Part shown: in pieces, positions 17,674 to 26,427 of the stretch | Numbering within the stretch: the first letter of the stretch is position 1 | Layout of the letters: the number at the start of each line of letters is the position of its first letter | Assembly (NCBI GenBank): GCA_963789515.1 | Contig: CAWBKW010000002.1 | Span: forward strand, 806,001 to 870,000 | Reading direction: 5' to 3' | DNA: 64,000 nt | DNA from: JBAXEO01 sp963789515 | Lineage (GTDB): Bacteria; Actinomycetota; Coriobacteriia; Anaerosomatales; JAAXUF01 | Program-made: the position numbers and the translations under genes | The notes under the pieces: generated by a model | The model's input: only the letters and a program-made list of their open reading frames with translations | Databases searched by the model: none | What the model was told of the DNA's origin: nothing

Positions 17674-17784
17674 ACACAAGATATGGGGCATCAATGCGAT
17701 TCCGTGGGCAAACCCGAATCAATTCGATGGTGGTTCGAAATGGCCCGCCCACAACCGTCATCGCGGTGAAAGGGCGGTGTTGCC

Positions 17785-18181
17785 TCAGCGTGCGGCGAGC
17801 CTTCGGCCTGGGGACTCGTCGGGCACGAGTATGGTCTGGCCGGGGGTCACCAACGGGGCGTCCAGGTGGTTGGCCCTCATCAGGATCTCTGAGACCTGTG
17901 CGGTCGTCAGACCGTCGATCGGATGCTGAGCGGCAAGCGTCCACAACGAGTCCCCCGCCGACACCTTGAGCGCCGTCAATGATGGGTGCGGGCGCAGTGC
18001 GCGGACTCGTAACGACCGCTCCGAGTATCAGGAGAACGGCGATCACGATCAGGGCGACTACTTCCAGACGGCCTGACACGGTGCGGGCCGCCCTGCGCGG
18101 GCGTGCTGCGACCTGGGCACGCGCCGTGCGATGCGACGACCATGCGTCGGTGTCCGGTCTGAGGGTGGCTGTGCGGTGCAT
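17785..18181 (-). CDS. SOS-controlled LysM membrane protein, YneA-like (one frameshift)
   Basis: About 131 residues once one extra base near 17986 is removed. Order: basic N-terminus, one membrane helix (VVALIVIAVLLILGAVV, about residues 41-57), short linker, and a C-terminal LysM domain with KVSAGDSLWTLA and TPGQTILVP. This is the architecture of Bacillus YneA, the SOS-induced division inhibitor encoded divergently from lexA. Here the gene is also divergent from lexA, with two perfect LexA boxes in its promoter region. A role in halting division during DNA damage is inferred from architecture and context. ATG at 18181 has a GGGGAG ribosome site. Confidence 0.78.
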
Positions 18182-18262
18182 GCTGCATCTCCCCTTCTGT
18201 GCTGTCGACTCCTCGGCAGCGCCATCTTGAACCGCGGGTCTGACATGAGACCGACATCGTAG

Positions 18263-18276
18263 CGAACATGTGTTCG
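18263..18276. promoter_or_regulatory. LexA (SOS) box 1
   Basis: CGAACATGTGTTCG matches the Gram-positive LexA consensus CGAAC-N4-GTTCG perfectly. It lies downstream of the predicted -10 of the LysM gene, where bound LexA would block initiation or early elongation. Confidence 0.88.
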
Positions 18277-18282
18277 ATAGCC

Positions 18283-18311
18283 ATCATAGCGAACACATGT
18301 TCGCCACGCAA
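18283..18311 (-). promoter_or_regulatory. SOS promoter of the LysM (YneA-like) gene
   Basis: On the minus strand: -35 TTGCGT (18311-18306), a 17-bp spacer, and -10 TATGAT (18288-18283). LexA box 2 occupies the spacer, a classic arrangement for tight repression. Confidence 0.75.
18290..18303. promoter_or_regulatory. LexA (SOS) box 2
   Basis: CGAACACATGTTCG is a perfect consensus match. It sits inside the promoter spacer of the LysM gene, 27 bp (centre to centre) from box 1. Confidence 0.88.
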
Positions 18312-18320
18312 GCAGAAGGG

Positions 18321-18334
18321 CGAACGCATGTTTG
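18321..18334. promoter_or_regulatory. LexA (SOS) box 3, one mismatch
   Basis: CGAACGCATGTTTG differs from the consensus at one base in the right arm. It overlaps the likely lexA -35 and so should contribute to autorepression. Confidence 0.7.
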
Positions 18335-18361
18335 CGCCAATGGGGTGGATGCCGCTACACT
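18332..18361 (+). promoter_or_regulatory. Putative lexA promoter
   Basis: -35 TTGCGC (18332-18337), an 18-bp spacer, and -10 TACACT (18356-18361). LexA box 3 covers the -35 and box 4 the start-site area, as expected for autoregulation. Confidence 0.55.
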
Positions 18362-18366
18362 GTGTT

Positions 18367-18380
18367 CGTACAGATGTTCG
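18367..18380. promoter_or_regulatory. LexA (SOS) box 4, one mismatch
   Basis: CGTACAGATGTTCG has one change from the consensus in the left arm. It lies just after the predicted lexA -10, about 18 bp before the lexA start codon. Confidence 0.65.
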
Positions 18381-18397
18381 ATACCGAGGGGGCGGGG

Positions 18398-19021
18398 ATG
18401 GCCTACCAGAAGGAACTCACCAAGCGCCAGCAGGAGATTCTCGATTTCGTGCGCGCCGAGGTCCACCGCTGCGGCTATCCGCCGAGCGTCCGCGAGATCG
18501 GTCAAGCGGTGGGCCTGTCGTCTTCATCCACGGTCCACTCCCACCTCGCCGCTCTCGAAGCGAAGGGCTTCATTCGTCGCGATCCCTCGAAACCGCGTGC
18601 GCTCGAGGTCCTCGACTTCCGCGAAACCGAGCGCGGCATCGACTACGGCTCCGTGCGGGCCGTCCCCGTCGTGGGACAGGTAGCGGCCGGGCAGCCGATC
18701 CTTGCCTCGGAGAACATCGAGCAGACGATGTCGCTGCCTGCCGAGTTGGCCGGAGACGCCACGTTCATCCTCCGGGTTCGTGGGGAGTCGATGATCGAGG
18801 TCGGGATCATGGACGGCGACTTCGTTGTCGTGCGTCAGCAGCAGACCGCCGACAACGGCGACATCGTGGTGGCCATGATGGACGAAGAGGCCACCGTCAA
18901 GACCTTCTACCGCGAGCCGGATCGTATCCGACTGCAGCCGGAGAACTCCGCGATGGAGCCGATCTACTCGGTCGACGTGGCGATTCTCGGCAAGGTGGTC
19001 GCGCTCTTCCGGCGACTCTAG
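18398..19021 (+). CDS. lexA: SOS repressor LexA
   Basis: 207-residue repressor-protease. An N-terminal winged helix (residues 1-70; VREIGQAVGLSSSSTVHSHL is the recognition region) is followed by the S24 peptidase domain. The self-cleavage site is Ala-Gly in GQVAAGQP (about residue 93), catalytic Ser in RGESMIEVGI and Lys in ATVKTFY. ATG at 18398 follows GAGGGGGCGGGG and gives the standard N-terminus; ATG 18374 would overlap box 4. It converges with hflX, and their stop codons overlap. Confidence 0.95.
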   Translation: MAYQKELTKRQQEILDFVRAEVHRCGYPPSVREIGQAVGLSSSSTVHSHLAALEAKGFIRRDPSKPRALEVLDFRETERGIDYGSVRAVPVVGQVAAGQPILASENIEQTMSLPAELAGDATFILRVRGESMIEVGIMDGDFVVVRQQQTADNGDIVVAMMDEEATVKTFYREPDRIRLQPENSAMEPIYSVDVAILGKVVALFRRL

Positions 19022-20340
19022 GCCACGGCTCGGTCTCGTCTTCGGAACTCGTCGCTGACGAACGGGGCGAACGTCGCCAGAAGGCCCGTCGGGACCTTGA
19101 TGATCAGTCTGGTGCCCTCCTCGTGGTGCCGTTCCGTCACGATCTGCGCGCGCTCGTGGGCCAGCGCGATGAGGTCACCACGCGTGTACGGGATCAGCAC
19201 CGCCAGCGTCTCCCCTCCTCGCGACGCCTCGTCGGCGATTCGAGCAAGCAGCGACTCGAGACCGATGCCCTTCAGCCCTGACACGAAGACCGCACCGGGC
19301 TGCCTTCGCTTGAGCGCGTCGAGTTCGGTGTCGGGCAGCGTATCGATCTTGTTGTACACGACGACGCTGGGTGTGTGTGAGGCGCCGATCTCTTCGAGCA
19401 CCTCACGGACGGCCTGCATCTGAGCGTCCCTCTGGAAGGCCCCGGCATCTGCGACGTGGAGCAGAAGGTCCGCGCCGCTGACCTCGTCGAGTGTGGACTT
19501 GAACGCCTCGACGAGGCCATGTGGGAGCTTGTGGATGAAGCCGACGGTGTCGGTGAGCGTGGCCTCACGCCCCTCGGGCAGGCTTAGTCGGCGCGTGGTG
19601 GAGTCCAGGGTCGCGAACAGCATGTTCGCCTGCAGGACACCGGCGTTCGTAAGCGCGTTGAGGAGCGTGGACTTCCCCGCATTCGTGTAGCCGACGAGCG
19701 CCACGCGGAAGACACCGCTCTGGGAACGAGAACGGCGCTGGAGTTCGCGCTCGTGTGACACCCCCTTGAGCTGCCGCTTGAGCAGACCGATGCGCTTGCG
19801 AGCGAGGCGCCTGTCGGTCTCGAGCTGAGACTCGCCCGGGCCACGAGTCATGACTCCGCCGCCGGCGTACTTGTCCAGGTGCCGCCACAGGCCCCTCAGC
19901 CGCGGGAGCAGGTACTCCATCTGGGCGAGTTCGACCTGGAGCTTGCCCTCTCGGCTCGTCGCGTGAAGGGCGAAGATGTCGAGGATGAGCGCCGTGCGGT
20001 CGGCGATCTTCGTCTCGGGAATGGCGTTCTCGAGGTTCGCCTGCTGCGACGGCGTGAGGTCGTCGTCGAAGATGACGAGTGAGGCGTCGAGTTCCCTGAC
20101 GAGCTCCGCTATCTCCTCGGCCTTGCCGGTCCCGATGAAGGTCCGCGTGTGCGGCCGATCGAGACGCTGGGTCGCCGTCGCAACGACCTCCGCTCCTGCG
20201 GTCTCGGCGAGCCGCTCGAGTTCGGCCAGCGACTCCTCGAGCGGCCAGACCTGGTTGCCGCGGTCGACGCCGACGAGGATCGCGCGTTCGCGGCGATCCT
20301 GTCGGTCCTCTTCAGTTTCGGGGTTGTGGCGCTGTCCCAC
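19018..20340 (-). CDS. hflX: GTPase HflX
   Basis: Ribosome-associated GTPase that rescues or splits stalled ribosomes; 440 residues. The N-terminal HflX domain contains TFIGTGKAEE, followed by a Gly-rich helical linker (GGVMTRGPGESQLE). The G domain has G1 GYTNAGKST, G3 DTVGF and G4 NKID (the G4 lysine and aspartate specify GTP). GTG start (20340) with AGGAGG 11 nt upstream; only 17 bp separate it from dapL. Full length, no frame break. Confidence 0.95.
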   Translation of the reverse strand: MGQRHNPETEEDRQDRRERAILVGVDRGNQVWPLEESLAELERLAETAGAEVVATATQRLDRPHTRTFIGTGKAEEIAELVRELDASLVIFDDDLTPSQQANLENAIPETKIADRTALILDIFALHATSREGKLQVELAQMEYLLPRLRGLWRHLDKYAGGGVMTRGPGESQLETDRRLARKRIGLLKRQLKGVSHERELQRRSRSQSGVFRVALVGYTNAGKSTLLNALTNAGVLQANMLFATLDSTTRRLSLPEGREATLTDTVGFIHKLPHGLVEAFKSTLDEVSGADLLLHVADAGAFQRDAQMQAVREVLEEIGASHTPSVVVYNKIDTLPDTELDALKRRQPGAVFVSGLKGIGLESLLARIADEASRGGETLAVLIPYTRGDLIALAHERAQIVTERHHEEGTRLIIKVPTGLLATFAPFVSDEFRRRDRAVA

Positions 20341-20357
20341 GTGGAGAGGTGCCTCCT

Positions 20358-21518
20358 CTAGAGGGAGTTCTCGATGCGCTTGATCGCGGCTTCGAGCCGG
20401 TCGTCAGGCGTCGTGAGCGATATCCGGATGTAGCCCTCACCGCTCGGTCCGTAGGCCGAACCCGCAGCCACGATGACGTTGGCCTCCTCGAGGATCTTCC
20501 CGGCGAAGTCCGCGGACGTGTAGCCGTCGGGAACCTTCGCCCAGACGTAGATGGTCGCCACGGGCTTGAAGGGAACCTCGATGCCGATCTTCTCGAGCGC
20601 GCTGAGAACGAGGTCGCGGCGGCGCTGGTACATCGCGTTGAGCCCGACGATCGATTCCTGGGGGCCGAGGAACGCCTCGATGGCGGCGTCTTGCACGGCG
20701 GTGAAGACACCGGAGTCGATGTTGGACTTGACGGTCCCGAGCGCCTTGATCGCCTGCGCGTTGCCGCACGCGAACGCGACACGCCAGCCGGTCATGTTGT
20801 AGGCCTTCGAGGCGCTGAACAGCTCGATGGCGACGTCCTTGGCGCCGGGGCGCTCGAGGAAGCTCGGAGCGACGTAGCCGTCGAAGCCGATCTCGGAGTA
20901 CGCGTTGTCATGCACGATGAGGAGGTCGTGTTGCTTGGCGAACGCGATGGCACGATCGAAGTACTCGTCGTTGGCGATGGCGGAGGTCGGGTTGTTGGGG
21001 TAGCTCAGGAACATCATCTTGGCCTTGGCCAGCACCTCGGGCGGAGTCGACTCGAAGTCGGCGAGGAAGCCGTTCTCCTCGGTCATGGGCATCCACCAGG
21101 TCTCGCCGCCGACCATGATGCCGCCGGTGTGGTAGACGGGGTAGCCGGCACCGGGGACGAGGGTGTACTCGCCGGGGTCGACGAACGCGGTGAAGAGGTG
21201 CGCGATGCCCTCCTTGCTGCCGATGAGGGCGAGCACTTCGGTGTTCGGGTCGACCTCGACGTCGAAGCGGCGCTTCATCCACTCCGAGCACGCCTGACGG
21301 TAGCGCGGCGCACCGACATAGCTGGGGTACTGATGGTTGGCAGGGTTCCTGGTCGCCTCGATCATCGCCTCGACGATGTGGTCGGGCGTGGGGGTATCGG
21401 GGTCGCCGATTCCCAGCGAGATGACGTCGATTCCCTGCGCCGTCTTGAGCGCCTTCTTGCGATCGATCTCGGCGAACAGGTACGGCGGAAGATTGTCGAT
21501 ACGCTTGGCGGTCCTCAC
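20358..21518 (-). CDS. dapL: LL-diaminopimelate aminotransferase
   Basis: PLP enzyme that converts tetrahydrodipicolinate directly to LL-diaminopimelate, bypassing the DapC/D/E steps; 386 residues. The PLP lysine is in SASKAYNMTGWR, with SYPNNPTSA and HDNAYSEIGFDGY around the cofactor, and GEGYIRISLT near the end. GTG at 21518 has AAGGAG eight nt upstream, and homology starts at RIDNLPPYLF. dapF is immediately upstream, so consecutive enzymes are neighbours. Confidence 0.9.
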   Translation of the reverse strand: MRTAKRIDNLPPYLFAEIDRKKALKTAQGIDVISLGIGDPDTPTPDHIVEAMIEATRNPANHQYPSYVGAPRYRQACSEWMKRRFDVEVDPNTEVLALIGSKEGIAHLFTAFVDPGEYTLVPGAGYPVYHTGGIMVGGETWWMPMTEENGFLADFESTPPEVLAKAKMMFLSYPNNPTSAIANDEYFDRAIAFAKQHDLLIVHDNAYSEIGFDGYVAPSFLERPGAKDVAIELFSASKAYNMTGWRVAFACGNAQAIKALGTVKSNIDSGVFTAVQDAAIEAFLGPQESIVGLNAMYQRRRDLVLSALEKIGIEVPFKPVATIYVWAKVPDGYTSADFAGKILEEANVIVAAGSAYGPSGEGYIRISLTTPDDRLEAAIKRIENSL

Positions 21519-21683
21519 CGGGCGGTCTCTCCTTAGTTCGGGTTGTCGTTCGGAGCTCTGGCTATCGGCCTGAGGCCGTGGGTGCCATGGTAGCACTCGC
21601 GTGGCGCGGCGAGATTGCGTTCAGGTTACGCGCCGTCGACCGCCGCACCGCGGTACCGCCGGCGGATCTCAAGGTCGCTTGGC

Positions 21684-22568
21684 TTACTCGGCTTCGTCGT
21701 CCTCAACGATGTGCATGGTACCCGAGAAGACCTGCTCGGCGGGGCCGGTCATGAGGACATGGTCGTCTTCGGCCCAACGGATATCAAGGTCGCCGCCGGG
21801 CAGCTCCACGGTGGTTTCGCGACCCGTACGCAGCGTGAGCGATCCGACCACAGCGGCCGCACACGCCCCGGTACCGCAAGCCAGAGTCTCGCCGCAGCCG
21901 CGCTCCCAGACCCGGAGTCGTATGACGTTGTCTCCGACGAGCTGAGCGAACTCGACGTTGGTCCTGCTGGGAAACATCGGGTGGTGCTCGATGATCGGGC
22001 CGAGTTCGTGCACGGGTGCCGACTCAACGTCTTCAACCCACAGGACACAGTGCGGATTGCCCATCGAGATCGGAGTGACGTCGAACGTGCCCAGATCGGT
22101 CTCGAGAGGGCACGAGATCACCATGTCGTCGTTGCCGCCGCAGCGCATCTCAGTCGGGATCTCAATCGGCTTGAGGACGGGCTCACCCATGTCGACCGTG
22201 GCCAGATACATGGTTCCGACGTCGGTGCGCGTGAGTGCGATCGGCTTGAGGCCGCCCAGCGTCTCCACGACGATGCTGTCTTGATCGGCGGGAACCAGGC
22301 CATGGTCCACCAGGTACTTCGCGAAACACCGGATCCCGTTGCCGCACATCTCGGCCACGGTGCCGTCGGAGTTGTAGTACAGCATGAAGAAGTCGGCTTC
22401 AGGAGTCGTTGAACGACGAACGAGTATGAGCCCGTCAGCCCCGATCCCGAAGTTGCGGTCGCAGAACCACTCGACGGCCTCACCCGCGAGCTCCAGCTCC
22501 TCGTCGAGGTCCTCCATGACGATGAAGTCGTTGCCCAGACCGTGCATCTTCACGAATGCGAGTTCCAT
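21684..22568 (-). CDS. dapF: Diaminopimelate epimerase
   Basis: Converts LL- to meso-diaminopimelate for peptidoglycan and lysine; 294 residues, cytoplasmic. The two catalytic cysteines are in MCGNGIRCF and LACGTGACAA, and KMHGLGNDF marks the N-terminus. ATG with a GGGAGTGA ribosome site. It is followed by dapL after 165 bp. Confidence 0.95.
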   Translation of the reverse strand: MELAFVKMHGLGNDFIVMEDLDEELELAGEAVEWFCDRNFGIGADGLILVRRSTTPEADFFMLYYNSDGTVAEMCGNGIRCFAKYLVDHGLVPADQDSIVVETLGGLKPIALTRTDVGTMYLATVDMGEPVLKPIEIPTEMRCGGNDDMVISCPLETDLGTFDVTPISMGNPHCVLWVEDVESAPVHELGPIIEHHPMFPSRTNVEFAQLVGDNVIRLRVWERGCGETLACGTGACAAAVVGSLTLRTGRETTVELPGGDLDIRWAEDDHVLMTGPAEQVFSGTMHIVEDDEAE

Positions 22569-22614
22569 GTGGTCACTCCCTGATCACGTGGTCGTATCGG
22601 TGGCGCCGCGGAGC

Positions 22615-23544
22615 TTAGGGCGTCGTGGCACAGTCTAGCGCAGCGAGAGCCGCGGCCGCCGTCTGCGCAACCGACAGGTCGTCGGTCTCGATCCAGGTCA
22701 CGCGGGGATCGGCCCGGAACCAGGTGAGCTGGCGTTTGGCGTAGTGCCGAGTCGCCAGCTTGACCGCGGTGACGGCATCTTCAAGGTCCGTCTTGCCCTC
22801 GATGACCGGGACGAACTCCTTGTAGCCGATCGCCTGGGAAGCCGTCAGGGTAGCGCGTAGGCCGGCTTCCAGGAGACCCTCTATCTCCTCGAGCAACCCC
22901 GCTGCGACCATCGCCTCGACGCGAGCGTCGATCCGCCCGTACAGACGCTCACGGTTCATCGTGAGGCCGACGAACACGCTGTCGTAGAACCCCTTTCGGG
23001 TCGAGAAGCCGACCCGCTGCTCGGCATAGGGAACTCCTCCGTCGAGCATCTCAAGCGCTCGAACCACCCGGCGGGTGTTGTTCTGGTGGATCACGGCCGC
23101 CGATTCAGGATCACGCTCCAGGAGCAACTCGTAGAGAGCCGGGGCCCCATTGGACTCCGCGTACTGCTCGTAGTACCTGCGGACCGCGTTGTCCTGCTGC
23201 TCTCCGGCCGGAAACACCAGGTCGTCAAGGGCGGCCCTGACGTACAGCCCCGTACCACCCGCAAGCACCGGGATCATGGAACGAGCGGCGATATCCTCGA
23301 CCGCCTCCCGGGCCGATTGCTGGTAGAGCGCCGCCGAGTAGGGTGATCCGGGGTCGACGAGGTCGACACACCAGTAAGGCACGCGCCGCTCCGCCTCCGG
23401 CGGCTTGGCAGTACCGATGTCCATGCCACGGTAGATCTGCATGGAGTCAGCGGACACGATCTCGGAGCCGAGCCGGACAGCCACCTCCTCTGCGACGGCT
23501 GTCTTGCCGATGCCGGTCGGTCCCACTATGGCCAGGACGCGCAT
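22615..23544 (-). CDS. miaA: tRNA dimethylallyltransferase
   Basis: Adds a dimethylallyl group to A37 of tRNAs reading UNN codons, the substrate for MiaB; 309 residues. P-loop GPTGIGKT at the start, then SADSMQIYRGMDIGTAK, GGTGLYVRA and ASQAIGYKEF. ATG at 23544 starts exactly at the family N-terminus. An in-frame ATG at 23608, which would overlap the upstream stop by a few bases less than expected coupling, adds 21 residues and cannot be excluded; neither has a good ribosome site. Confidence 0.93.
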   Translation of the reverse strand: MRVLAIVGPTGIGKTAVAEEVAVRLGSEIVSADSMQIYRGMDIGTAKPPEAERRVPYWCVDLVDPGSPYSAALYQQSAREAVEDIAARSMIPVLAGGTGLYVRAALDDLVFPAGEQQDNAVRRYYEQYAESNGAPALYELLLERDPESAAVIHQNNTRRVVRALEMLDGGVPYAEQRVGFSTRKGFYDSVFVGLTMNRERLYGRIDARVEAMVAAGLLEEIEGLLEAGLRATLTASQAIGYKEFVPVIEGKTDLEDAVTAVKLATRHYAKRQLTWFRADPRVTWIETDDLSVAQTAAAALAALDCATTP

Positions 23545-23611
23545 CTCAGACGCCGATGCATCGGCGCGCTGGGACCACTTCGATGGACGTGCCGAGGATG
23601 GTGTCATGGAA

Positions 23612-24994
23612 TCAGATGTACCGATCGACGAGGAATCGCTCGAGCGAACACGGGGTGTTCTCAGGAATGCCGGCCTTCTGCAGCGCGATGGAGATCTGGG
23701 TCCCGACGTCGTCGACGCCTTCGAGATCGGGCAGGAGGAGGCCCCTTCGGCCGCCACTGGCGACGATAACGCCGTAGCGGCTCGGATCCAGGTCCGACAC
23801 TCGGCAGCTCTCAGGAGCATGCAGCACGTCCACCTTCACGTCCAGGTCATCGAGCTCGTCGCCTTCCAGCGGCGGGAAGCGGGGATCTGCGGTCGCCGCC
23901 TGGACGGCGTTGTGTGCGACTTCCTCGGCGAGCGTCGGCCACGTGGGAGCGATGGTGCCGATACAGCCACGGAGTTGGCCGTGCCGATGCAGCGAGACGA
24001 ACGCGCCGGCCCGAGAAGGGTAGACCGGGTCCGACAAGACGGTGTCCATCCGGCGGCCGGCACCGAGGTGGTGCTCGATGGTCCCGCGTGCGAGCGTGAC
24101 GATCTCGCTCTCCGCTGTTCCCGGCATGCCGCCCTTGCGCCCCGACTCCGCCACGTACTCCCGTGCCACGGGAAGCGCAGCCAGTGCGTCCTCTCCGACA
24201 AGCGCCGTGAGGTAACCGACACCCCATGGGCCTTCGTAGGCGAGAACGCTGGTCGGCACAGGATCGTCCCCGACGTACCCGCCAAGGGTGATGATCGAAC
24301 GAAGCCCACACTCCCCTCCGGCCTCGACAAGAGCCGGATCGAGCTCCGTAAGCGAGCTCAGGGCGCCACGCCGGACGGTCTCCACGATCGCCGCGTCGAG
24401 CACGGAACCTTTCACGGAGTAGCCGGCAGGAGCGTCTGTGGTGAGTCGATGCGACAGATCTCCACTGGCGACGAAGGCCACCCTTCGCCCGAGGTCCTCG
24501 GCGCACGACGCGACGATCTCGCCCAGTCTGCGGTGATGCTCTCCCGACAGGTATGACAGTGAGAGGATGACGAGCCGCACGCCGTCCGATGGCGCGAGGA
24601 AGTGGAGTGGAACGATGGTCGCGTGGTCCGCCCAACCAGGCCGAAGCCGGGGGTCGGCATCTCGAGAAGCGCAGGGAATGTCCGCGGCATCGAGACGGTC
24701 GATGATCTGGCACGCCAGTTCAGGATCGCCCGGCCAGGAGTACCGATCGGCGTCTCCGAACTGGACGAGCGAGCCGCTGAGCGACTCGTCGGTGTCGACG
24801 AGAAACGCGTCACCCGCGAGCGGTGCGTGCGGGGAGATGAGGACGACTGTCTCAGGCCGGAAGGATGCGAGAGCGCGCGCAGCAACTCCAAGCGCCTGCA
24901 GCGATGCGTCGGCCGTGTGTCGCCGGTGGCCACCGACAGCGGGGATGAAGATCGGCGGATGCGGCGCGATGATTCCGAACGTTCCCGGCGCCAT
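23612..24994 (-). CDS. MEMO/LigB-like plus AMMECR1 fusion protein (AmmeMemoRadiSam system A/B)
   Basis: 460-residue two-domain protein of unknown biochemical role. Residues about 5-265 are a MEMO1/class III extradiol-dioxygenase-like domain (IAPHPPIFIP start, SPHAPLAG, DHATIVPL, SGDLSHR). Residues about 285-460 are an AMMECR1 domain with the hallmark LRGCIGTIAP and ADPRFPPLE. Metal-type His and Asp residues are kept in the first domain. The usual radical SAM partner is not nearby. It lies exactly between miaB and miaA, which makes an RNA-modification link worth testing, but no function is established. Confidence 0.88.
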   Translation of the reverse strand: MAPGTFGIIAPHPPIFIPAVGGHRRHTADASLQALGVAARALASFRPETVVLISPHAPLAGDAFLVDTDESLSGSLVQFGDADRYSWPGDPELACQIIDRLDAADIPCASRDADPRLRPGWADHATIVPLHFLAPSDGVRLVILSLSYLSGEHHRRLGEIVASCAEDLGRRVAFVASGDLSHRLTTDAPAGYSVKGSVLDAAIVETVRRGALSSLTELDPALVEAGGECGLRSIITLGGYVGDDPVPTSVLAYEGPWGVGYLTALVGEDALAALPVAREYVAESGRKGGMPGTAESEIVTLARGTIEHHLGAGRRMDTVLSDPVYPSRAGAFVSLHRHGQLRGCIGTIAPTWPTLAEEVAHNAVQAATADPRFPPLEGDELDDLDVKVDVLHAPESCRVSDLDPSRYGVIVASGGRRGLLLPDLEGVDDVGTQISIALQKAGIPENTPCSLERFLVDRYI

Positions 24995-25047
24995 GAGAGG
25001 TTCACTTCCTTGCCGAATTCAGAGAGCTGCAACACGTCCTCGTGCAA

Positions 25048-26379
25048 CTACTCTGTACCCAGCAGTCTACCCCCTAGGAACCAGGTCTGTGCTTCGGTGA
25101 CCTCGACGTCGAGTATCTGGCCCGCGAATTCGTCGCCCGTCCGCCCCGTCGGTACCGGGACATGGACAACCTTGTTCGTAGGCGTACGACCGGCGAGTGT
25201 GTGGTCATCCCGCTTGCTGACTCCCTCGAACAGCACGGGCTGTACCCTTCCTACGGCGCGGCGGTTGTTGCTCAGGGCAGAGGCATGAACCAGCTCGACC
25301 AGTCGGTCGAAGCGGGGCTGGGTGAGCTCGCGAGGAACGCGGTCCGTCAGAAGCGCGGCAGGAGTGCCCTCCCGCGGCGAGTAGATGAAGGTGAACGCCT
25401 GGTCGAACCCGACTTGCCTGATGACGTCGATGGTGTCGTCGAAGTCAGACTCCGTCTCACCGGGGAAACCGACGATCACGTCGGTTGAGATCGCCAGATC
25501 GGGCACGGCCGTCCGAGCGTTGTCGACAAGCCGCAGATAGCTCTCCCGCGTGTAGCGGCGGTTCATCGCCTGCAGGATCCGGTCGGATCCCGACTGGACC
25601 GGCAGATGGAGGTACGGCATGACCGCCGGAACATCCGCCATGGCTGCGATCGTGTCGGGAGAGAGGTCCTTCGGGTGCGAAGTCGCGAACCGGATCCTGT
25701 CGACTCCTGTGCCTGCGACGGCGTGCAGTACCTGGGCGAAGCGTTCCTCGCCGTAGAGGTCGCGACCGTAGCTGTTGACGTTCTGACCAAGGAGCGTTAC
25801 CTCACGTACCCCGTCCGCCACCAGGCCCCGCACCTCAGCCTCGATCTGTGCGATGGGCCTCGACACCTCACGTCCGCGCACATAGGGAACGATGCAGTAC
25901 GTGCAGAAGTTGTCGCATCCAATGGTGATGGGAACCCATGCGTGCCATGGGTGCTCCCGCTCCGTGGGCAGGTCGCTGGCGAACCCACGCGCCGCGCTGA
26001 ACACCTCAACCTGAGGTAGACGCTGACGTCGTGCCGTCTCGAGCAACGCGGGCAGGCTGGCGACGTTGTGCGTGCCGAAGACGACGTCGAGGTGAGGAAC
26101 CTGCTCGAGCAGCTTCTCGCCGTCTCGCTGGCCGATACAACCGCCCACCGCTATGAGCTGGCCGGGCCGTCCGGCTTTCGTGCTCTTGAGCGAGCGCGCC
26201 TGGCCGCGGAGGCGTTCGTCGGCGTTCTCGCGCACACAGCACGTCATGAACACGACGACATCAGCGTCCTCAGCCACCGCAACGGGCGACATACCCTGCG
26301 CAGACAAGAGCCCGGCGACGCGCTCTGAATCGTGCTTGTTCATCTGGCACCCGAAGGTGCGGATCAGGTAGGTCTCCAT
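25048..26379 (-). CDS. miaB: tRNA-2-methylthio-N6-dimethylallyladenosine synthase
   Basis: Radical SAM methylthiotransferase completing ms2i6A37; 443 residues. The N-terminal MTTase domain supplies three cysteines (TFGCQMN, MTCCVREN, GGCIGQR) for one cluster, CDNFCTYCIVP binds the radical SAM cluster, and a TRAM domain ends the protein. No clear ribosome site precedes the ATG. miaA lies two genes downstream, so both enzymes of the modification are co-located. Confidence 0.95.
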   Translation of the reverse strand: METYLIRTFGCQMNKHDSERVAGLLSAQGMSPVAVAEDADVVVFMTCCVRENADERLRGQARSLKSTKAGRPGQLIAVGGCIGQRDGEKLLEQVPHLDVVFGTHNVASLPALLETARRQRLPQVEVFSAARGFASDLPTEREHPWHAWVPITIGCDNFCTYCIVPYVRGREVSRPIAQIEAEVRGLVADGVREVTLLGQNVNSYGRDLYGEERFAQVLHAVAGTGVDRIRFATSHPKDLSPDTIAAMADVPAVMPYLHLPVQSGSDRILQAMNRRYTRESYLRLVDNARTAVPDLAISTDVIVGFPGETESDFDDTIDVIRQVGFDQAFTFIYSPREGTPAALLTDRVPRELTQPRFDRLVELVHASALSNNRRAVGRVQPVLFEGVSKRDDHTLAGRTPTNKVVHVPVPTGRTGDEFAGQILDVEVTEAQTWFLGGRLLGTE

Positions 26380-26427
26380 GGCGTGGGCGAGTGTAGCACG
26401 CTGCCGTGGCGCTCACGTGAAGCGCAT

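Noticed and set aside
20349..21536. 395-codon + strand open frame
   Set aside because: Antisense shadow of dapL.
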